Shown: positions 48,696 to 58,399 of the stretch, one piece after another
Layout of the letters: each line of letters opens with the position of its first letter
Numbering within the stretch: the stretch's first letter is position 1
Assembly: GCF_003143755.1 (NCBI RefSeq)
Contig: NZ_QFRI01000001.1
Location: 434,001 to 498,000, forward strand
DNA: 64,000 bases
Reading direction: 5' to 3'
Source of the DNA: Algibacter marinivivus
Lineage (GTDB): Bacteria > Bacteroidota > Bacteroidia > Flavobacteriales > Flavobacteriaceae
Program-made: the position numbers and the translations under genes
The notes under the pieces: model-generated
Told to the model about the DNA's origin: nothing
Database searches by the model: none
What the model saw: the letters and a program-made list of their open reading frames with translations, nothing else

Positions 48696-49160
48696 ATGAT
48701 GAATAAAAGAAAAATAATATTGATCCATTTATCATTATTTATAGCACTTACTATTGGATTATTGTTGTCATCTGAGGTTATTCTAAACTATTTTGCAGCA
48801 GGAATTCACAATGTCAACATGTGGATTGATTTAATGACTTTTGGAACATTAGGAATTCTATTTTTTACAGTAGTGTCATGTTTAATTTTTTTAAAAAAAA
48901 TTAAACTAATTGGAGTTATAATTGCTTTGATAAATTTATTTTGGATTTGGTTTAGCTTAAGACTACTATATAAATATCATTTCACTAAATTTTACCCAAC
49001 ATATTATATTCCAAATTGGATTCTAATGATGAATTCGATTTTTTCAATAATTGGGATTATAATTGGAGTGAAAGTTATAAGTAAAAAAATAAGTTTAAAA
49101 AAAGCTTTACTAAGCTCTGCTTTTTTAATAATAGCAGGAGTGATAACTCAATTAGCTTAG
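48696..49160 (+). CDS. small four-helix membrane protein, unknown
   Basis: 154 residues, about four hydrophobic helices (IILIHLSLFIALTIGLLLSS; LMTFGTLGILFFTVVSCLIF; LIGVIIALINLFWIWFSLRL; ILMMNSIFSIIGIIIGVKVI). No family recognised. It sits 10 bp behind the PaiB-like gene and may be cotranscribed with it. Convergent with mpl. Confidence 0.6.
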   Translation: MMNKRKIILIHLSLFIALTIGLLLSSEVILNYFAAGIHNVNMWIDLMTFGTLGILFFTVVSCLIFLKKIKLIGVIIALINLFWIWFSLRLLYKYHFTKFYPTYYIPNWILMMNSIFSIIGIIIGVKVISKKISLKKALLSSAFLIIAGVITQLA

Positions 49161-49188
49161 AAGTTATAACAAATTGAAGATAATAAAC

Positions 49189-50544
49189 CTAACCTATTAA
49201 GTTTTTAACCTCATCAAAATCCAAACCACCATAATTACCAGAACTCATCAATAACAAGGCTTTATCATCAAATTTTTGTGAGAAGAGAAAATCTTTAAAA
49301 TCGTTTGGGTTAGTGTAGATAATTAAATCGTCTCGCTGAAACGCATTAGCAATTTGCTCGTGAGTAACTTCTTCAAGTTTTTTAATTTCTACGGCATGTG
49401 GCGAATAAAAAACCACAGCAACATCTGCAGCATCAAGTGCGCCTTTATATTCTTTTAAAAACTCTGCATTTAAACTACTGTAGGTATGTAATTCTAAACA
49501 AGCTACTAGAGTTCTGTTTTCATACTGCTCTTTTACAGCGTTTGTGGTAGCCTCTACTTTACTGGGCGAGTGTGCAAAATCTTTGTAGGCTACACTGGTT
49601 TTACTTTCGGCTATTTTTTCTAAACGTTTACTAGCACCTTTGAAGGTTGAAATGGCTTCGTAGAAATCGTCTTCATCAACTCCCATATGTTGGCAGATCC
49701 ATTTGGCGCCTGCTAAATTGTTTAAGTTGTGTTTCCCGAAAACCTCGATTGGCAATTCGCCTTCTGGAGTTTCAAGAAGTGTTTGTCCGTTTTCAACACT
49801 GTATTCTGGTGTTTTGTATGCTATTTTACGAATAGTGTTCTCGCTTGCTTCTACTAGACGTTTTACTTCTGGATCTTCTTCGTTGTAATTAATGCTTCCT
49901 CCTTTTACAATTGAGTCTACGAAAATGCTAAACTGATCTACATAATTTTCGTAGGTTGGAAAAACGTTAATATGATCCCATGCTATACCACTCAATAGCG
50001 CAATGTTGGGTTTATATAAATGAAATTTTGGACGTCTGTCAATTGGAGAGCTTAAATACTCATCACCTTCTAGAACAATAAAATCGTTAGTTTCGGTAAG
50101 TTTTACCATCACATCAAAACCTTCAAGTTGCGCACCAACCATATAATCTACTTCTCTATCATGATAATGCATAACATGCAAAATCATAGAGGTTATGGTT
50201 GTTTTTCCATGGCTTCCACCAATAACTACACGAGTTTTATGTTTAGATTGCTCGTACAAAAATTCTGGGTAGCTGTATATTTTAAGTCCGAGTTCTTGAG
50301 CTTTTAATAATTCTGGATTATCTTCTTTGGCATGCATTCCTAAAACAATAGCATCAAGATTTGATGTTATTTTCTCTGAGTACCAACCAAATGTTTCTGG
50401 CAATAAACCTTTTGCATCTAATCTGGATTTTGAGGGCTCAAAAATAGTATCGTCACTCCCAGTTACTTTGTATCCTTTGTTATGTAATGCTAATGCTAGA
50501 TTGTGCATTGCTGCTCCACCGATGGCTATAAAATGTACGTTCAT
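49189..50544 (-). CDS. mpl: murein peptide ligase (UDP-MurNAc:L-Ala-gamma-D-Glu-m-DAP ligase)
   Basis: 451 residues of the Mur ligase family. It reattaches recycled murein tripeptide to UDP-MurNAc in the cytoplasm. Start MNVHFIAIGGAAMHNLALAL (Mur N-domain), ATP-binding P-loop VVIGGSHGKTTITSMIL (about 110), the acidic stretch FIVLEGDEYLSSPIDRRPKF typical of Mpl, ALLSGIAWDHINVFPTYENY and the C-domain DFAHSPSKVEATTNAV. These distinguish it from MurC. Repeat copy D begins about 117 bp upstream of its start. Confidence 0.93.
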   Translation of the reverse strand: MNVHFIAIGGAAMHNLALALHNKGYKVTGSDDTIFEPSKSRLDAKGLLPETFGWYSEKITSNLDAIVLGMHAKEDNPELLKAQELGLKIYSYPEFLYEQSKHKTRVVIGGSHGKTTITSMILHVMHYHDREVDYMVGAQLEGFDVMVKLTETNDFIVLEGDEYLSSPIDRRPKFHLYKPNIALLSGIAWDHINVFPTYENYVDQFSIFVDSIVKGGSINYNEEDPEVKRLVEASENTIRKIAYKTPEYSVENGQTLLETPEGELPIEVFGKHNLNNLAGAKWICQHMGVDEDDFYEAISTFKGASKRLEKIAESKTSVAYKDFAHSPSKVEATTNAVKEQYENRTLVACLELHTYSSLNAEFLKEYKGALDAADVAVVFYSPHAVEIKKLEEVTHEQIANAFQRDDLIIYTNPNDFKDFLFSQKFDDKALLLMSSGNYGGLDFDEVKNLIG

Positions 50545-50660
50545 GATTTGGTTTTGAATTCAAAAAATATCATTTCAAATAATTCCGATAGATTGAAACT
50601 AAATGATGAAGTAAATATATGAATTGAAGTTGGAAGGATAAAGACGGAAGACGGAAGTTT

Positions 50661-50749
50661 TTTGCGTTAGGGATTGTAATGGAAATCCTTTTTTGATGCA
50701 CGAGAAAAAGATTGTATTGGAAAGCCCGACCCTTGTGGTAACGCCCAAA
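50661..50749 (+). repeat. intergenic repeat family, copy D
   Basis: TTGCGTTAGGGATTGTAATG at the left, GATGCACGAG centrally, GATTGTATTGGAAAGCCCGA then CCCTTGTGGTAACGCCCAAA at the right. Nearly identical to the reverse complement of copy C. It ends 3 bp from the stop codon of the TPR gene and lies upstream of mpl. Confidence 0.88.
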
Positions 50750-50751
50750 TT

Positions 50752-51702
50752 TTAAAGATTCAAAATTTTTTGCTTTTGCGTTTTAAATGGCTTGATTTTG
50801 GGTAGCTGTGCGATTGCCAAATTGATATGTTTTAATGCTTGAGTTTTGTTGTTTTTAAGCGTGTGAATTTGTGCTAAACGGTAATGCGCCCAGGCCTTAG
50901 GAACGCCATCTGCAGCTGAATAATTTTTGAGGTAGGTTTGTAGACATTGCTCCCCTTTACTGAGTTGAATATTGTACTCTGCCGCCACCTTACCAATTTG
51001 ATAGTGCAACGCATTGCGCTGATGCTTTTTTTGAGCTTGCTCTATGGTAGAAATGGCTTTTTCTGGTTGTTTTTTGTTTTCGTAAAAGGTTGCAAGCTTA
51101 TTAAAACACGTGAGCGACCCCCCTTCTTCAATAGCCATTTTATAATACTTCTCCGCTAATTCTGGTTCGTTATCATATTCGTAGACGTAACCTTTTGCTA
51201 AATAACCATCTACTTTTGAGAGCGCCTCTAACTCATTAGCATATTTTAACGATTTATTTTTACTACCGCCAAAAATACCCGGAAGTTGCATGTATAATTC
51301 TACCAACGCCCAACGTGCATCAATGTGGTTTTCATCTAACTCTGCAGCTTTAGTAAACGCATTTTTTATATCTCCAATTATACCCAGAGCTTTGAGTTTA
51401 TTTTGGAGTGCTTTCATACCCAAAACGCCACCATATTTATAGTGATAATTGGCTATATTAGGATTAGTTTTAACCAATTTCTTGTACTCTACAATAGCAT
51501 CATCCCATTTTTTTTGATGCCCATAAGCATCGCCTAAAAGCTCTGTAGCCTTTAAATGATTTGGGTGTTCTTTTAAAAAATTTGTAATTTGAGTTTCTGC
51601 CTTTTTAAATTGCTTTTGTTGAAAGAGCATCTCTACCCCATCAAGAGTTACTTGAGAGAATCCCATAAGCGGAAATAATAGAAGGAGCACTATTTTTTTC
51701 AT
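50752..51702 (-). CDS. exported TPR-repeat protein
   Basis: 316 residues. Signal peptide (MKKIVLLLLFPLMGFSQ), then tetratricopeptide repeats across most of the protein (AETQITNFLKEHPNHLKATE, DDAIVEYKKLVKTNPNIANY, AKGYVYEYDNEPELAEKYYK, AHYRLAQIHTLKNNKTQALK). Likely a periplasmic scaffold; partner unknown. The stop lies 3 bp from repeat copy D. It is divergent from the large macroglobulin-like gene, 218 bp away. Confidence 0.85.
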   Translation of the reverse strand: MKKIVLLLLFPLMGFSQVTLDGVEMLFQQKQFKKAETQITNFLKEHPNHLKATELLGDAYGHQKKWDDAIVEYKKLVKTNPNIANYHYKYGGVLGMKALQNKLKALGIIGDIKNAFTKAAELDENHIDARWALVELYMQLPGIFGGSKNKSLKYANELEALSKVDGYLAKGYVYEYDNEPELAEKYYKMAIEEGGSLTCFNKLATFYENKKQPEKAISTIEQAQKKHQRNALHYQIGKVAAEYNIQLSKGEQCLQTYLKNYSAADGVPKAWAHYRLAQIHTLKNNKTQALKHINLAIAQLPKIKPFKTQKQKILNL

Positions 51703-51920
51703 ATCAACTTAAGTCGAAAACACAAAAATAAACTTTCTTAGGCAGTTTATTTTCTGATTAAGATAATCTTAAGAATTTACCATTTTAGTCATATAGATAA
51801 AGTCTATTTTACCATGAAAATGATTAACTTCACTCACCCAACGTCTCCATTTACTAATTTATTGTTTTTTTGGAATGGCTTTTGAAGATACATTAGAGAC
51901 AAAATTAAACATATACTGAA

Positions 51921-54900
51921 ATGAATTCAGCACAAGTGAAGCAATCACTATTTTTATTTATGATTATACTATTTTCAACGATTTCTCAAGCCCAAAATCC
52001 TAACTATCAAGATTTATGGACTAATGTTGATAAATTTGAAGTTGACGGTTTACCAAAGTCTGCACTAAAACTTGTTAATGATATTGAGAAACAAGCTTTT
52101 AAAGATGATAACCATCCGCAACTTATAAAAACCATGCTTTTTAAAAGTAAGTATGCGTTGGTTTTAGAAGAAGATGCGCAACTTAGTATTATAAATGATT
52201 TTAAGGCTAAAATTGCTAAAAGCGAATTTCCAACTAAAAATATTCTAGAAAACTTATTGGCTAATTTATACTGGCAGTATTTTAACCAACATAGATGGCA
52301 GTTTTATAACCGTACCAAAACATCTGAGAAAGTAGATACTGAAGATTTTAGAACTTGGGATTTACAAACGCTTTTTAGTGAAATTCATGTGCATTACCAA
52401 AATTCGTTAGAGAATGGTTTAATGCTACAACAGGAGTCTTTAAAAACCTATAATGTTTTGTTAAATGAACAGAAAGGGTCTAAAATATATCGCCCTTCCC
52501 TTTTTGATTTTTTAAGCCATAACGCCTTAGCGTTTTATAAGACGAACGAAACACAAATTACCAAACCTGCTTATAAATTTGAGATTGATAATCCTGGTTT
52601 TTTAGCTGATGCTGAAACGTTTTCTACTTTAAACATAGAATCAAAAGACTCGACCTCGTTACAACTAAACACTTTAAAAATTTACAAAGAACTGATTCGT
52701 TTTCATCTGAAAGATGAATCGCCTTTTGCATTAGCTGATGTTAATATTGAACGTTTAAAATTTGTTAACCAACATGCAACATTTTCTGATAAACAAGATA
52801 TTCTTTTAAAAGCATTGACTGCTGAAAGCAAAAAGAATAAAGCACATGAAATTTCTAGTTTGTATGATTTTGAAATAGCTTCTATTTACTATCAGCAGAG
52901 TCAATCTTATCAGCCAAAAACTAATGAAGAACAGCGATGGAAAGCAAAAGAAGCTTTAGACATATGTAATCAAGTTATTTCTAAATTTCCAAAAAGTAAA
53001 GGTGCTGAAAAATGCACCATATTAAAGTCGCAAATTGAACAACTAACGCTTCAAATTACTACCGAAGACTTTTTACCTATTCAGCATCATGCTAAATTAT
53101 TATTGAGGTACAAGAATTTAGACGACTTAAAATTCAATATTTATAAAATCTCTGAAAATCAATATAAAAAGTTTATAAAGACATACAGAAAAGATGAGCA
53201 ACTGCAGTTTATTAAAAATTTAGATGCCCATGTAACTTGGAATTCTAAATTAAAAAATGAAAAAGACTACCAAATGCATTCCACTGAAGTTTTATTACCA
53301 AAGCTTAATAATGGCAGGTATTTAGCAGTCGCATTTGTAGATAATAAACAAGACACTTTTGCTTTTTCAAACCTACAAGTTACAAACATGGCTTTGGTTG
53401 AAACCAATACTCCTAACCATAAAATTTTTCAAATTATAGATAGAAATAATGGAACTCCTATTACTAATGCAAAAATTGAAGTTTCTTATGATTCTAGAAA
53501 TGTAAAAAAGAGATCTTCAAAAAGTTATTCCACAAATCAATTAGGTGAAATTAAAATTGAAAAAGACAAGAATTGGTATAACGACATTAACCTTAAAGTA
53601 GAATACAATAATGACATCGCCTATTTTGGCAACTTCTACATCAATCAAAAACGCAATCAACCTGAAGAAAGTATTAGTTACAAATCCTTTTTATTTACTG
53701 ACAGAAGTATTTACAGGCCAGGACAAACTGTTTATTTTAAAGCGATTGCTATGAAAACTCTTGATGGAAAATCAGAAGTTTTAGTAAACGAAAATGTATA
53801 TGCTGTTTTATATAATGTGAATGGTGAAGAGGTAAAAGAATTAAATTTTAAAACTAACGATTTTGGTTCTATTTCGGGAGAATTTATTTTACCAAATAAT
53901 GGATTGAATGGGCAATATCATATTGAATTTGATACTGAATCTGGTTTTAATATGGATAGCTATACCTATTTCTCAGTAGAAGAATACAAACGTCCAAAAT
54001 TTGAAACCAAGTTTAAACCTATTACTGAAACTTTTAAAATTAACGACTCGGTTACTGTTAAAGGAAACGCATTAGCTTATGCAGGTAGTAATATTACAGA
54101 CGCTAAAGTAGTATATCGTGTAAAAAGAAACGTGCAATATCCACGTTGGTATTTTTGGTATAGACCTTGGGTAAATAGTGAACCTCAAGAAATCTCTCAT
54201 GGTGAAACTACAACCAATAATAAAGGCGAATTTGAAATTACGTTTAAAGCCATTCCTGACCAAAGTGTAGACAAAAGTAGCTTGCCTATTTTTAATTACG
54301 AAGTGACAGCAGATGTTACCGATTTAAATGGTGAAACCAGAAGCGCTACAACTATTGTAAATGTGGGTTATCATGCATTAATAGCTAATATGAGTATTGA
54401 TAGTGCTTTGGATAAAACCAAAAAGAATCATAATATTTCTATTGACACTAAAAATCTTAATGGCGAATTTGTTCCAGCAAAAGGAACGGTGAAAATATAC
54501 AAACTTAAAGCGCCAAATACTGTTTTAAGACCACGACCATGGGCAGCTCCAGATTATAAAGGGTTTTCTGAAGAAGATTTCAAAAAACTATTTCCGCATG
54601 AAGCTTATGATAACGAACAGCATTCTAATAATTGGGAAAAGGGTAAACTCGTTTTTGTTTCCTCTTTTAACACAGGAAATGAAACAACACTTAATCTTGG
54701 TAAAATAAAGAAATGGCAATCTGGTGAATACGTTATTATTCTAGAAAGCAAGGACAAATTTGGGCAATTAGTAAAAGATGAAATTAAAACGATGCTTTAT
54801 AGTGAAGATGATAAAACGCCTGCGGATAGCCAATTGTTTACAATTTCGAATGATAAATCGTCTTATAATATTGGAGATACCGCAAACATATCCATAGGTT

Positions 54901-57900
54901 CTGCGGCTAATAATGTATCGGTTACGGTTACTATTGAAAAGGATAAAAACATCATCAAAACAGAGATTATTAAGCTAAATGCTAATAAAAAAACAATCTC
55001 TATTCCTGTTAATGAAAATGATTTAGGTGGTTTTGTGGTACATTATAGTTTTGCTGTTTTTAATAGTTTTAAATCTGGTTCACTAGCTATTTCAGTGCCA
55101 TATCCTAAAACTAACTTAGAAATTGAAACGCTTACCTTTAGAGACAAATTACAACCAGGAACTGACGAAACTTGGCAATTTAAAATTAAAGGCCCTTATG
55201 GCGACAAAGTAAGTGCAGAATTGTTAGCAAGTATGTATGATGCTTCTTTAGATCAGTTTAAACCACACGCTTGGAATTTTAACCCTATCAATAATCCTGT
55301 TTATTATTCTAGAAGCAGCAGAAACGCTAATCGTAGTTTTGGAACACAAAGTTTTAGAGTGTATAATAATAAGTCGCGAATAAGTTACCCACAACAATAT
55401 TATGACCAGTTGAATTGGTTTGGGTTTAGTTTTAATAATAATCGCTGGGTTTACAATAACTATATAAATCAACTTAAAAGAAAGTATGAAGTCAAAAACA
55501 TACTCAGTTATGACGATTCATTAAAAAAAGGAATAGTTACAGGGATTGTTTATGACTATACGGGCTCTCCAATGCCGGCTGCTAATGTTATAATTAAAGG
55601 AACATCAATTGGAGTAACAGCAGATTTCGATGGAGAATTTTCAATAAACGCTAAAGAAAATGACATATTAGAAATAAGCTATGTCGGATACATAAATAAT
55701 GAAATCAAATTAGACAAAAATAACCGCTTATTGATTTATATGATTGAAGATACTCAAGGACTCGATGAAGTTGTTATTTCCGCTATGGGTGTTAAAAGAG
55801 AAAGCAAAAGTGTCGGATACGCTGTTAATGCTGCCAAAGTTGAATCTTATAATGAAGCAGAAAATGATGTTTCACTAGATTTAATTGGTAAGATACCCGG
55901 AGTACAAATTAATAGTGACTCCTTATCTAATGAGAAAACCAACAAGCAACAAACCTTCGACAACATCAAAATCCGTAAAAACCTTCAAGAAACCGCCTTT
56001 TTCTTTCCACAGTTAAAAACAGATGAAGCAGGAAATATAAGTTTCAGTTTTACAACACCTGAAGCTTTAACCCAATGGAAATTACGATTATTAGCAAACA
56101 CTAAAACTTTGGAAAGTGCTACTAAAACATTAACCACAGTCACTCAAAAAGAGTTGATGGTAATTCCAAATGCACCACGTTTTTTACGTGAAGGTGATGA
56201 CATTACAATAAGTACCAAAATTGCTAATCTTACAGAAAAAACACTTTCAGGCGAAGCTAAATTAATTTTAACAGATGCTATTTCAGGGAAAGATATCACT
56301 TCAAAGCTTGTCAGGTCAAGCGCAGTCGAGACCTTTTCAGTAGAAAAGGAAAATAACACTCAAGTTTCATGGATGCTAAGCATTCCTGATAACGTGCAAG
56401 CAGTACAATACAAAATTGTTGCTAAATCTGAAGATTTTAGCGATGGGGAGCAAAATGCATTACCAGTACTTTCTAACAGAATATTGGTTACCGAAACATT
56501 ACCTATGTGGGTAAGAAGTAACCAAAGCAAAACATTCTCTTTAGATAAATTAAAGACAAACACGTCTTTAACTTTAAAGCATCATAAATTGACTTTGGAG
56601 ATGACCTCTAACCCTGCGTGGTATGCAGTTCAAGCACTTCCTTATTTAATGGAATACCCTTATGATTGTAATGAGCAAACATTTTCGAGATATTATGCTA
56701 ATGCGTTAGCAAGTCATATTGCAAACTCTAATCCTAGAATTCAAGAGGTATTCAACCAATGGAGAAATACCGATGCACTACTTTCAAATCTAGAAAAAAA
56801 TGAAGAGCTCAAATCTATTTTAATTCAAGAAACGCCTTGGTTACGTGATGCACAAAGTGAAACTGAGCAGAAAAAACGTATTGCGTTATTATTCGATTTG
56901 AATAAAATGAATAATGAATTACAATCTGCTTTAAATAAACTGAAAGCAAATCAAAAGCCATCTGGAGCTTGGGCTTGGTTTAAAGGTGGTAGAGAAAATC
57001 GATACATTACGCAACATATTATTACTGGTTTTGGTCATCTTAATAAACTAAATGTCACCCTGAGCGCAGTCGAAGGGTCTCAAATGCTTCAAAAAGCCAT
57101 CAATTATTTGGATAATGAATTTGTAAAAGAGTATAAAGACATTAGAAAATACGACTCAAAAATCGATTTAAGTAAAGACCACTTAAGTTATACACAACTA
57201 CATTATTTATATATGCGAAGCTTCTTCCCAGATATTAAAAAATCAAAAGAAGTTGAAAATATATCCGAGTATTACCAAACGCAAATTCAAAAGTATTGGC
57301 TATCCCGTTCGTTATACTCTAAAGGGTTAATGGCTTTAGTGTCTCATAGAAATAAAGATTCGAAAACAACTTCGAAAATTTTAAAATCTTTAAAAGAAAC
57401 GAGTATTACATCTGAAGAATTAGGCATGTATTGGAAAGCAAATACTAATTCGTGGTATTGGTATCAAGCGCCTATTGAAACGCAAGCCTTACTTATTGAA
57501 GCTTTTAGTGAGATTGAAAATGATACCGAAACTATTGATAATCTAAAAATATGGTTGCTTAAAAACAAGCAAACCAATCGATGGAAAACAACAAAAGCAA
57601 CTACAGATGTTGTTTATGCTTTATTGCTTCAAGGTAGTGATTGGCTATCTGTTACTGAAATGGTTGACGTGGTTATTGGCGGACAACAAATTGAACCTTC
57701 AAAACTTGAAGCCGTAAAAATTGAAGCTGGAACAGGCTATTACAAAACATCTTGGAATACTTCTGAAGTTAAACCAGAAATGGCAGATGTAACCATATCT
57801 AAAAAAGGAAAAGGTGTTGCTTGGGGCGGTTTACATTGGCAATATTTTGAAGATTTAGACAAAATAACCTCAGCAGAAACACCGCTTAAGCTAAAGAAAA

Positions 57901-58301
57901 AGTTATTCTTAAAAACCAATACTGATACTAGTGAAGAAATCTCAGAAATCGCTTCCGAAACTGATTTAAATGTTGGTGATTTAGTTAGAGTGAGGATTGA
58001 ATTACGAAGTGACAGAAATATGGAATTTGTTCACATGAAAGATATGCGCGCTTCTGGATTAGAACCTGTAAATGTATTAAGCCAATATAAATGGCAAGAT
58101 GGTTTAGGGTATTATGAAAGTACAAAAGATGCCTCAACAAATTTCTTTTTTGATTATTTACCAAAAGGCGTATATGTATTTGAATATGATTTAAGAGTGA
58201 ATAACGCTGGAATTATGAGCAATGGCTTTACTACAATTCAAAGTATGTATGCCCCTGAATTTAGCAGTCATAGTGAAGGCACACGAATTCAGATTAAATA
58301 A
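51921..58301 (+). CDS. alpha-2-macroglobulin-like protein with SusC-like insert
   Basis: 2126 residues, exported (signal peptide about 1-24, ending SQA). The N-terminal two thirds hold TPR-like and MG/MG2-type beta domains (SYKSFLFTDRSIYRPGQTVY at about 590, SVEEYKRPKFETKFKPI). Residues about 1204-1331 are a CarboxypepD_reg-like domain, a TonB-box-like GLDEVVISAMGVKRE (about 1280) and LIGKIPGVQIN, all matching the SusC N-terminus. The A2M domain starts at IRKNLQETAFFFPQLKTDEA (about 1347). The thioester motif CNEQ is at 1583-1586, inside YPYDCNEQTFSRYY, so covalent trapping of proteases is possible. Two palindromic elements lie in frame (residues 1465-1471 and 1713-1719). Its closest neighbours do not explain its job. 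Confidence 0.9.
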   Translation: MNSAQVKQSLFLFMIILFSTISQAQNPNYQDLWTNVDKFEVDGLPKSALKLVNDIEKQAFKDDNHPQLIKTMLFKSKYALVLEEDAQLSIINDFKAKIAKSEFPTKNILENLLANLYWQYFNQHRWQFYNRTKTSEKVDTEDFRTWDLQTLFSEIHVHYQNSLENGLMLQQESLKTYNVLLNEQKGSKIYRPSLFDFLSHNALAFYKTNETQITKPAYKFEIDNPGFLADAETFSTLNIESKDSTSLQLNTLKIYKELIRFHLKDESPFALADVNIERLKFVNQHATFSDKQDILLKALTAESKKNKAHEISSLYDFEIASIYYQQSQSYQPKTNEEQRWKAKEALDICNQVISKFPKSKGAEKCTILKSQIEQLTLQITTEDFLPIQHHAKLLLRYKNLDDLKFNIYKISENQYKKFIKTYRKDEQLQFIKNLDAHVTWNSKLKNEKDYQMHSTEVLLPKLNNGRYLAVAFVDNKQDTFAFSNLQVTNMALVETNTPNHKIFQIIDRNNGTPITNAKIEVSYDSRNVKKRSSKSYSTNQLGEIKIEKDKNWYNDINLKVEYNNDIAYFGNFYINQKRNQPEESISYKSFLFTDRSIYRPGQTVYFKAIAMKTLDGKSEVLVNENVYAVLYNVNGEEVKELNFKTNDFGSISGEFILPNNGLNGQYHIEFDTESGFNMDSYTYFSVEEYKRPKFETKFKPITETFKINDSVTVKGNALAYAGSNITDAKVVYRVKRNVQYPRWYFWYRPWVNSEPQEISHGETTTNNKGEFEITFKAIPDQSVDKSSLPIFNYEVTADVTDLNGETRSATTIVNVGYHALIANMSIDSALDKTKKNHNISIDTKNLNGEFVPAKGTVKIYKLKAPNTVLRPRPWAAPDYKGFSEEDFKKLFPHEAYDNEQHSNNWEKGKLVFVSSFNTGNETTLNLGKIKKWQSGEYVIILESKDKFGQLVKDEIKTMLYSEDDKTPADSQLFTISNDKSSYNIGDTANISIGSAANNVSVTVTIEKDKNIIKTEIIKLNANKKTISIPVNENDLGGFVVHYSFAVFNSFKSGSLAISVPYPKTNLEIETLTFRDKLQPGTDETWQFKIKGPYGDKVSAELLASMYDASLDQFKPHAWNFNPINNPVYYSRSSRNANRSFGTQSFRVYNNKSRISYPQQYYDQLNWFGFSFNNNRWVYNNYINQLKRKYEVKNILSYDDSLKKGIVTGIVYDYTGSPMPAANVIIKGTSIGVTADFDGEFSINAKENDILEISYVGYINNEIKLDKNNRLLIYMIEDTQGLDEVVISAMGVKRESKSVGYAVNAAKVESYNEAENDVSLDLIGKIPGVQINSDSLSNEKTNKQQTFDNIKIRKNLQETAFFFPQLKTDEAGNISFSFTTPEALTQWKLRLLANTKTLESATKTLTTVTQKELMVIPNAPRFLREGDDITISTKIANLTEKTLSGEAKLILTDAISGKDITSKLVRSSAVETFSVEKENNTQVSWMLSIPDNVQAVQYKIVAKSEDFSDGEQNALPVLSNRILVTETLPMWVRSNQSKTFSLDKLKTNTSLTLKHHKLTLEMTSNPAWYAVQALPYLMEYPYDCNEQTFSRYYANALASHIANSNPRIQEVFNQWRNTDALLSNLEKNEELKSILIQETPWLRDAQSETEQKKRIALLFDLNKMNNELQSALNKLKANQKPSGAWAWFKGGRENRYITQHIITGFGHLNKLNVTLSAVEGSQMLQKAINYLDNEFVKEYKDIRKYDSKIDLSKDHLSYTQLHYLYMRSFFPDIKKSKEVENISEYYQTQIQKYWLSRSLYSKGLMALVSHRNKDSKTTSKILKSLKETSITSEELGMYWKANTNSWYWYQAPIETQALLIEAFSEIENDTETIDNLKIWLLKNKQTNRWKTTKATTDVVYALLLQGSDWLSVTEMVDVVIGGQQIEPSKLEAVKIEAGTGYYKTSWNTSEVKPEMADVTISKKGKGVAWGGLHWQYFEDLDKITSAETPLKLKKKLFLKTNTDTSEEISEIASETDLNVGDLVRVRIELRSDRNMEFVHMKDMRASGLEPVNVLSQYKWQDGLGYYESTKDASTNFFFDYLPKGVYVFEYDLRVNNAGIMSNGFTTIQSMYAPEFSSHSEGTRIQIK
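56313..56334 (+). repeat. 22-bp palindromic element inside the macroglobulin gene, copy 1
   Basis: Arms AGGTC (56313-56317) and GACCT (56330-56334) enclose AAGCGCAGTCGA. It is read in frame as RSSAVET. Preceded by TGTC, as in copy 2. The codons AGC GCA GTC GAG are unlike the AT-rich local usage. Confidence 0.75.
57057..57078 (+). repeat. 22-bp palindromic element inside the macroglobulin gene, copy 2
   Basis: Arms ACCCT (57057-57061) and AGGGT (57074-57078) enclose GAGCGCAGTCGA. It is read in frame as TLSAVEGS. The 11-nt core AGCGCAGTCGA is identical to copy 1 but the stem differs, and both give SAVE in the same frame. Confidence 0.8.
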
Positions 58302-58320
58302 GAGTTTTGTTGGTTTAAAC

Positions 58321-58338
58321 ACTTTGTTTCGACAAAGT
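58321..58338 (+). terminator. hairpin after the macroglobulin gene
   Basis: ACTTTGT (58321-58327), loop TTCG, ACAAAGT (58332-58338): a 7-bp perfect stem with a stable tetraloop, 20 bp after the stop codon. It is followed by only TTTGAG, a weak T-tract, so it may be a weak terminator, a dispersed palindrome or an mRNA 3'-end structure. Confidence 0.45.
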
Positions 58339-58399
58339 TTGAGATGGTTTTGTTTACAATTTACTATCTTTCAGATTACTAACTAATATATATAGCATT

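Noticed and set aside
50641-50660. Short tandem GACGGAA repeat near 50645
   Set aside because: Only two copies of a 7-bp unit; likely chance next to repeat copy D.
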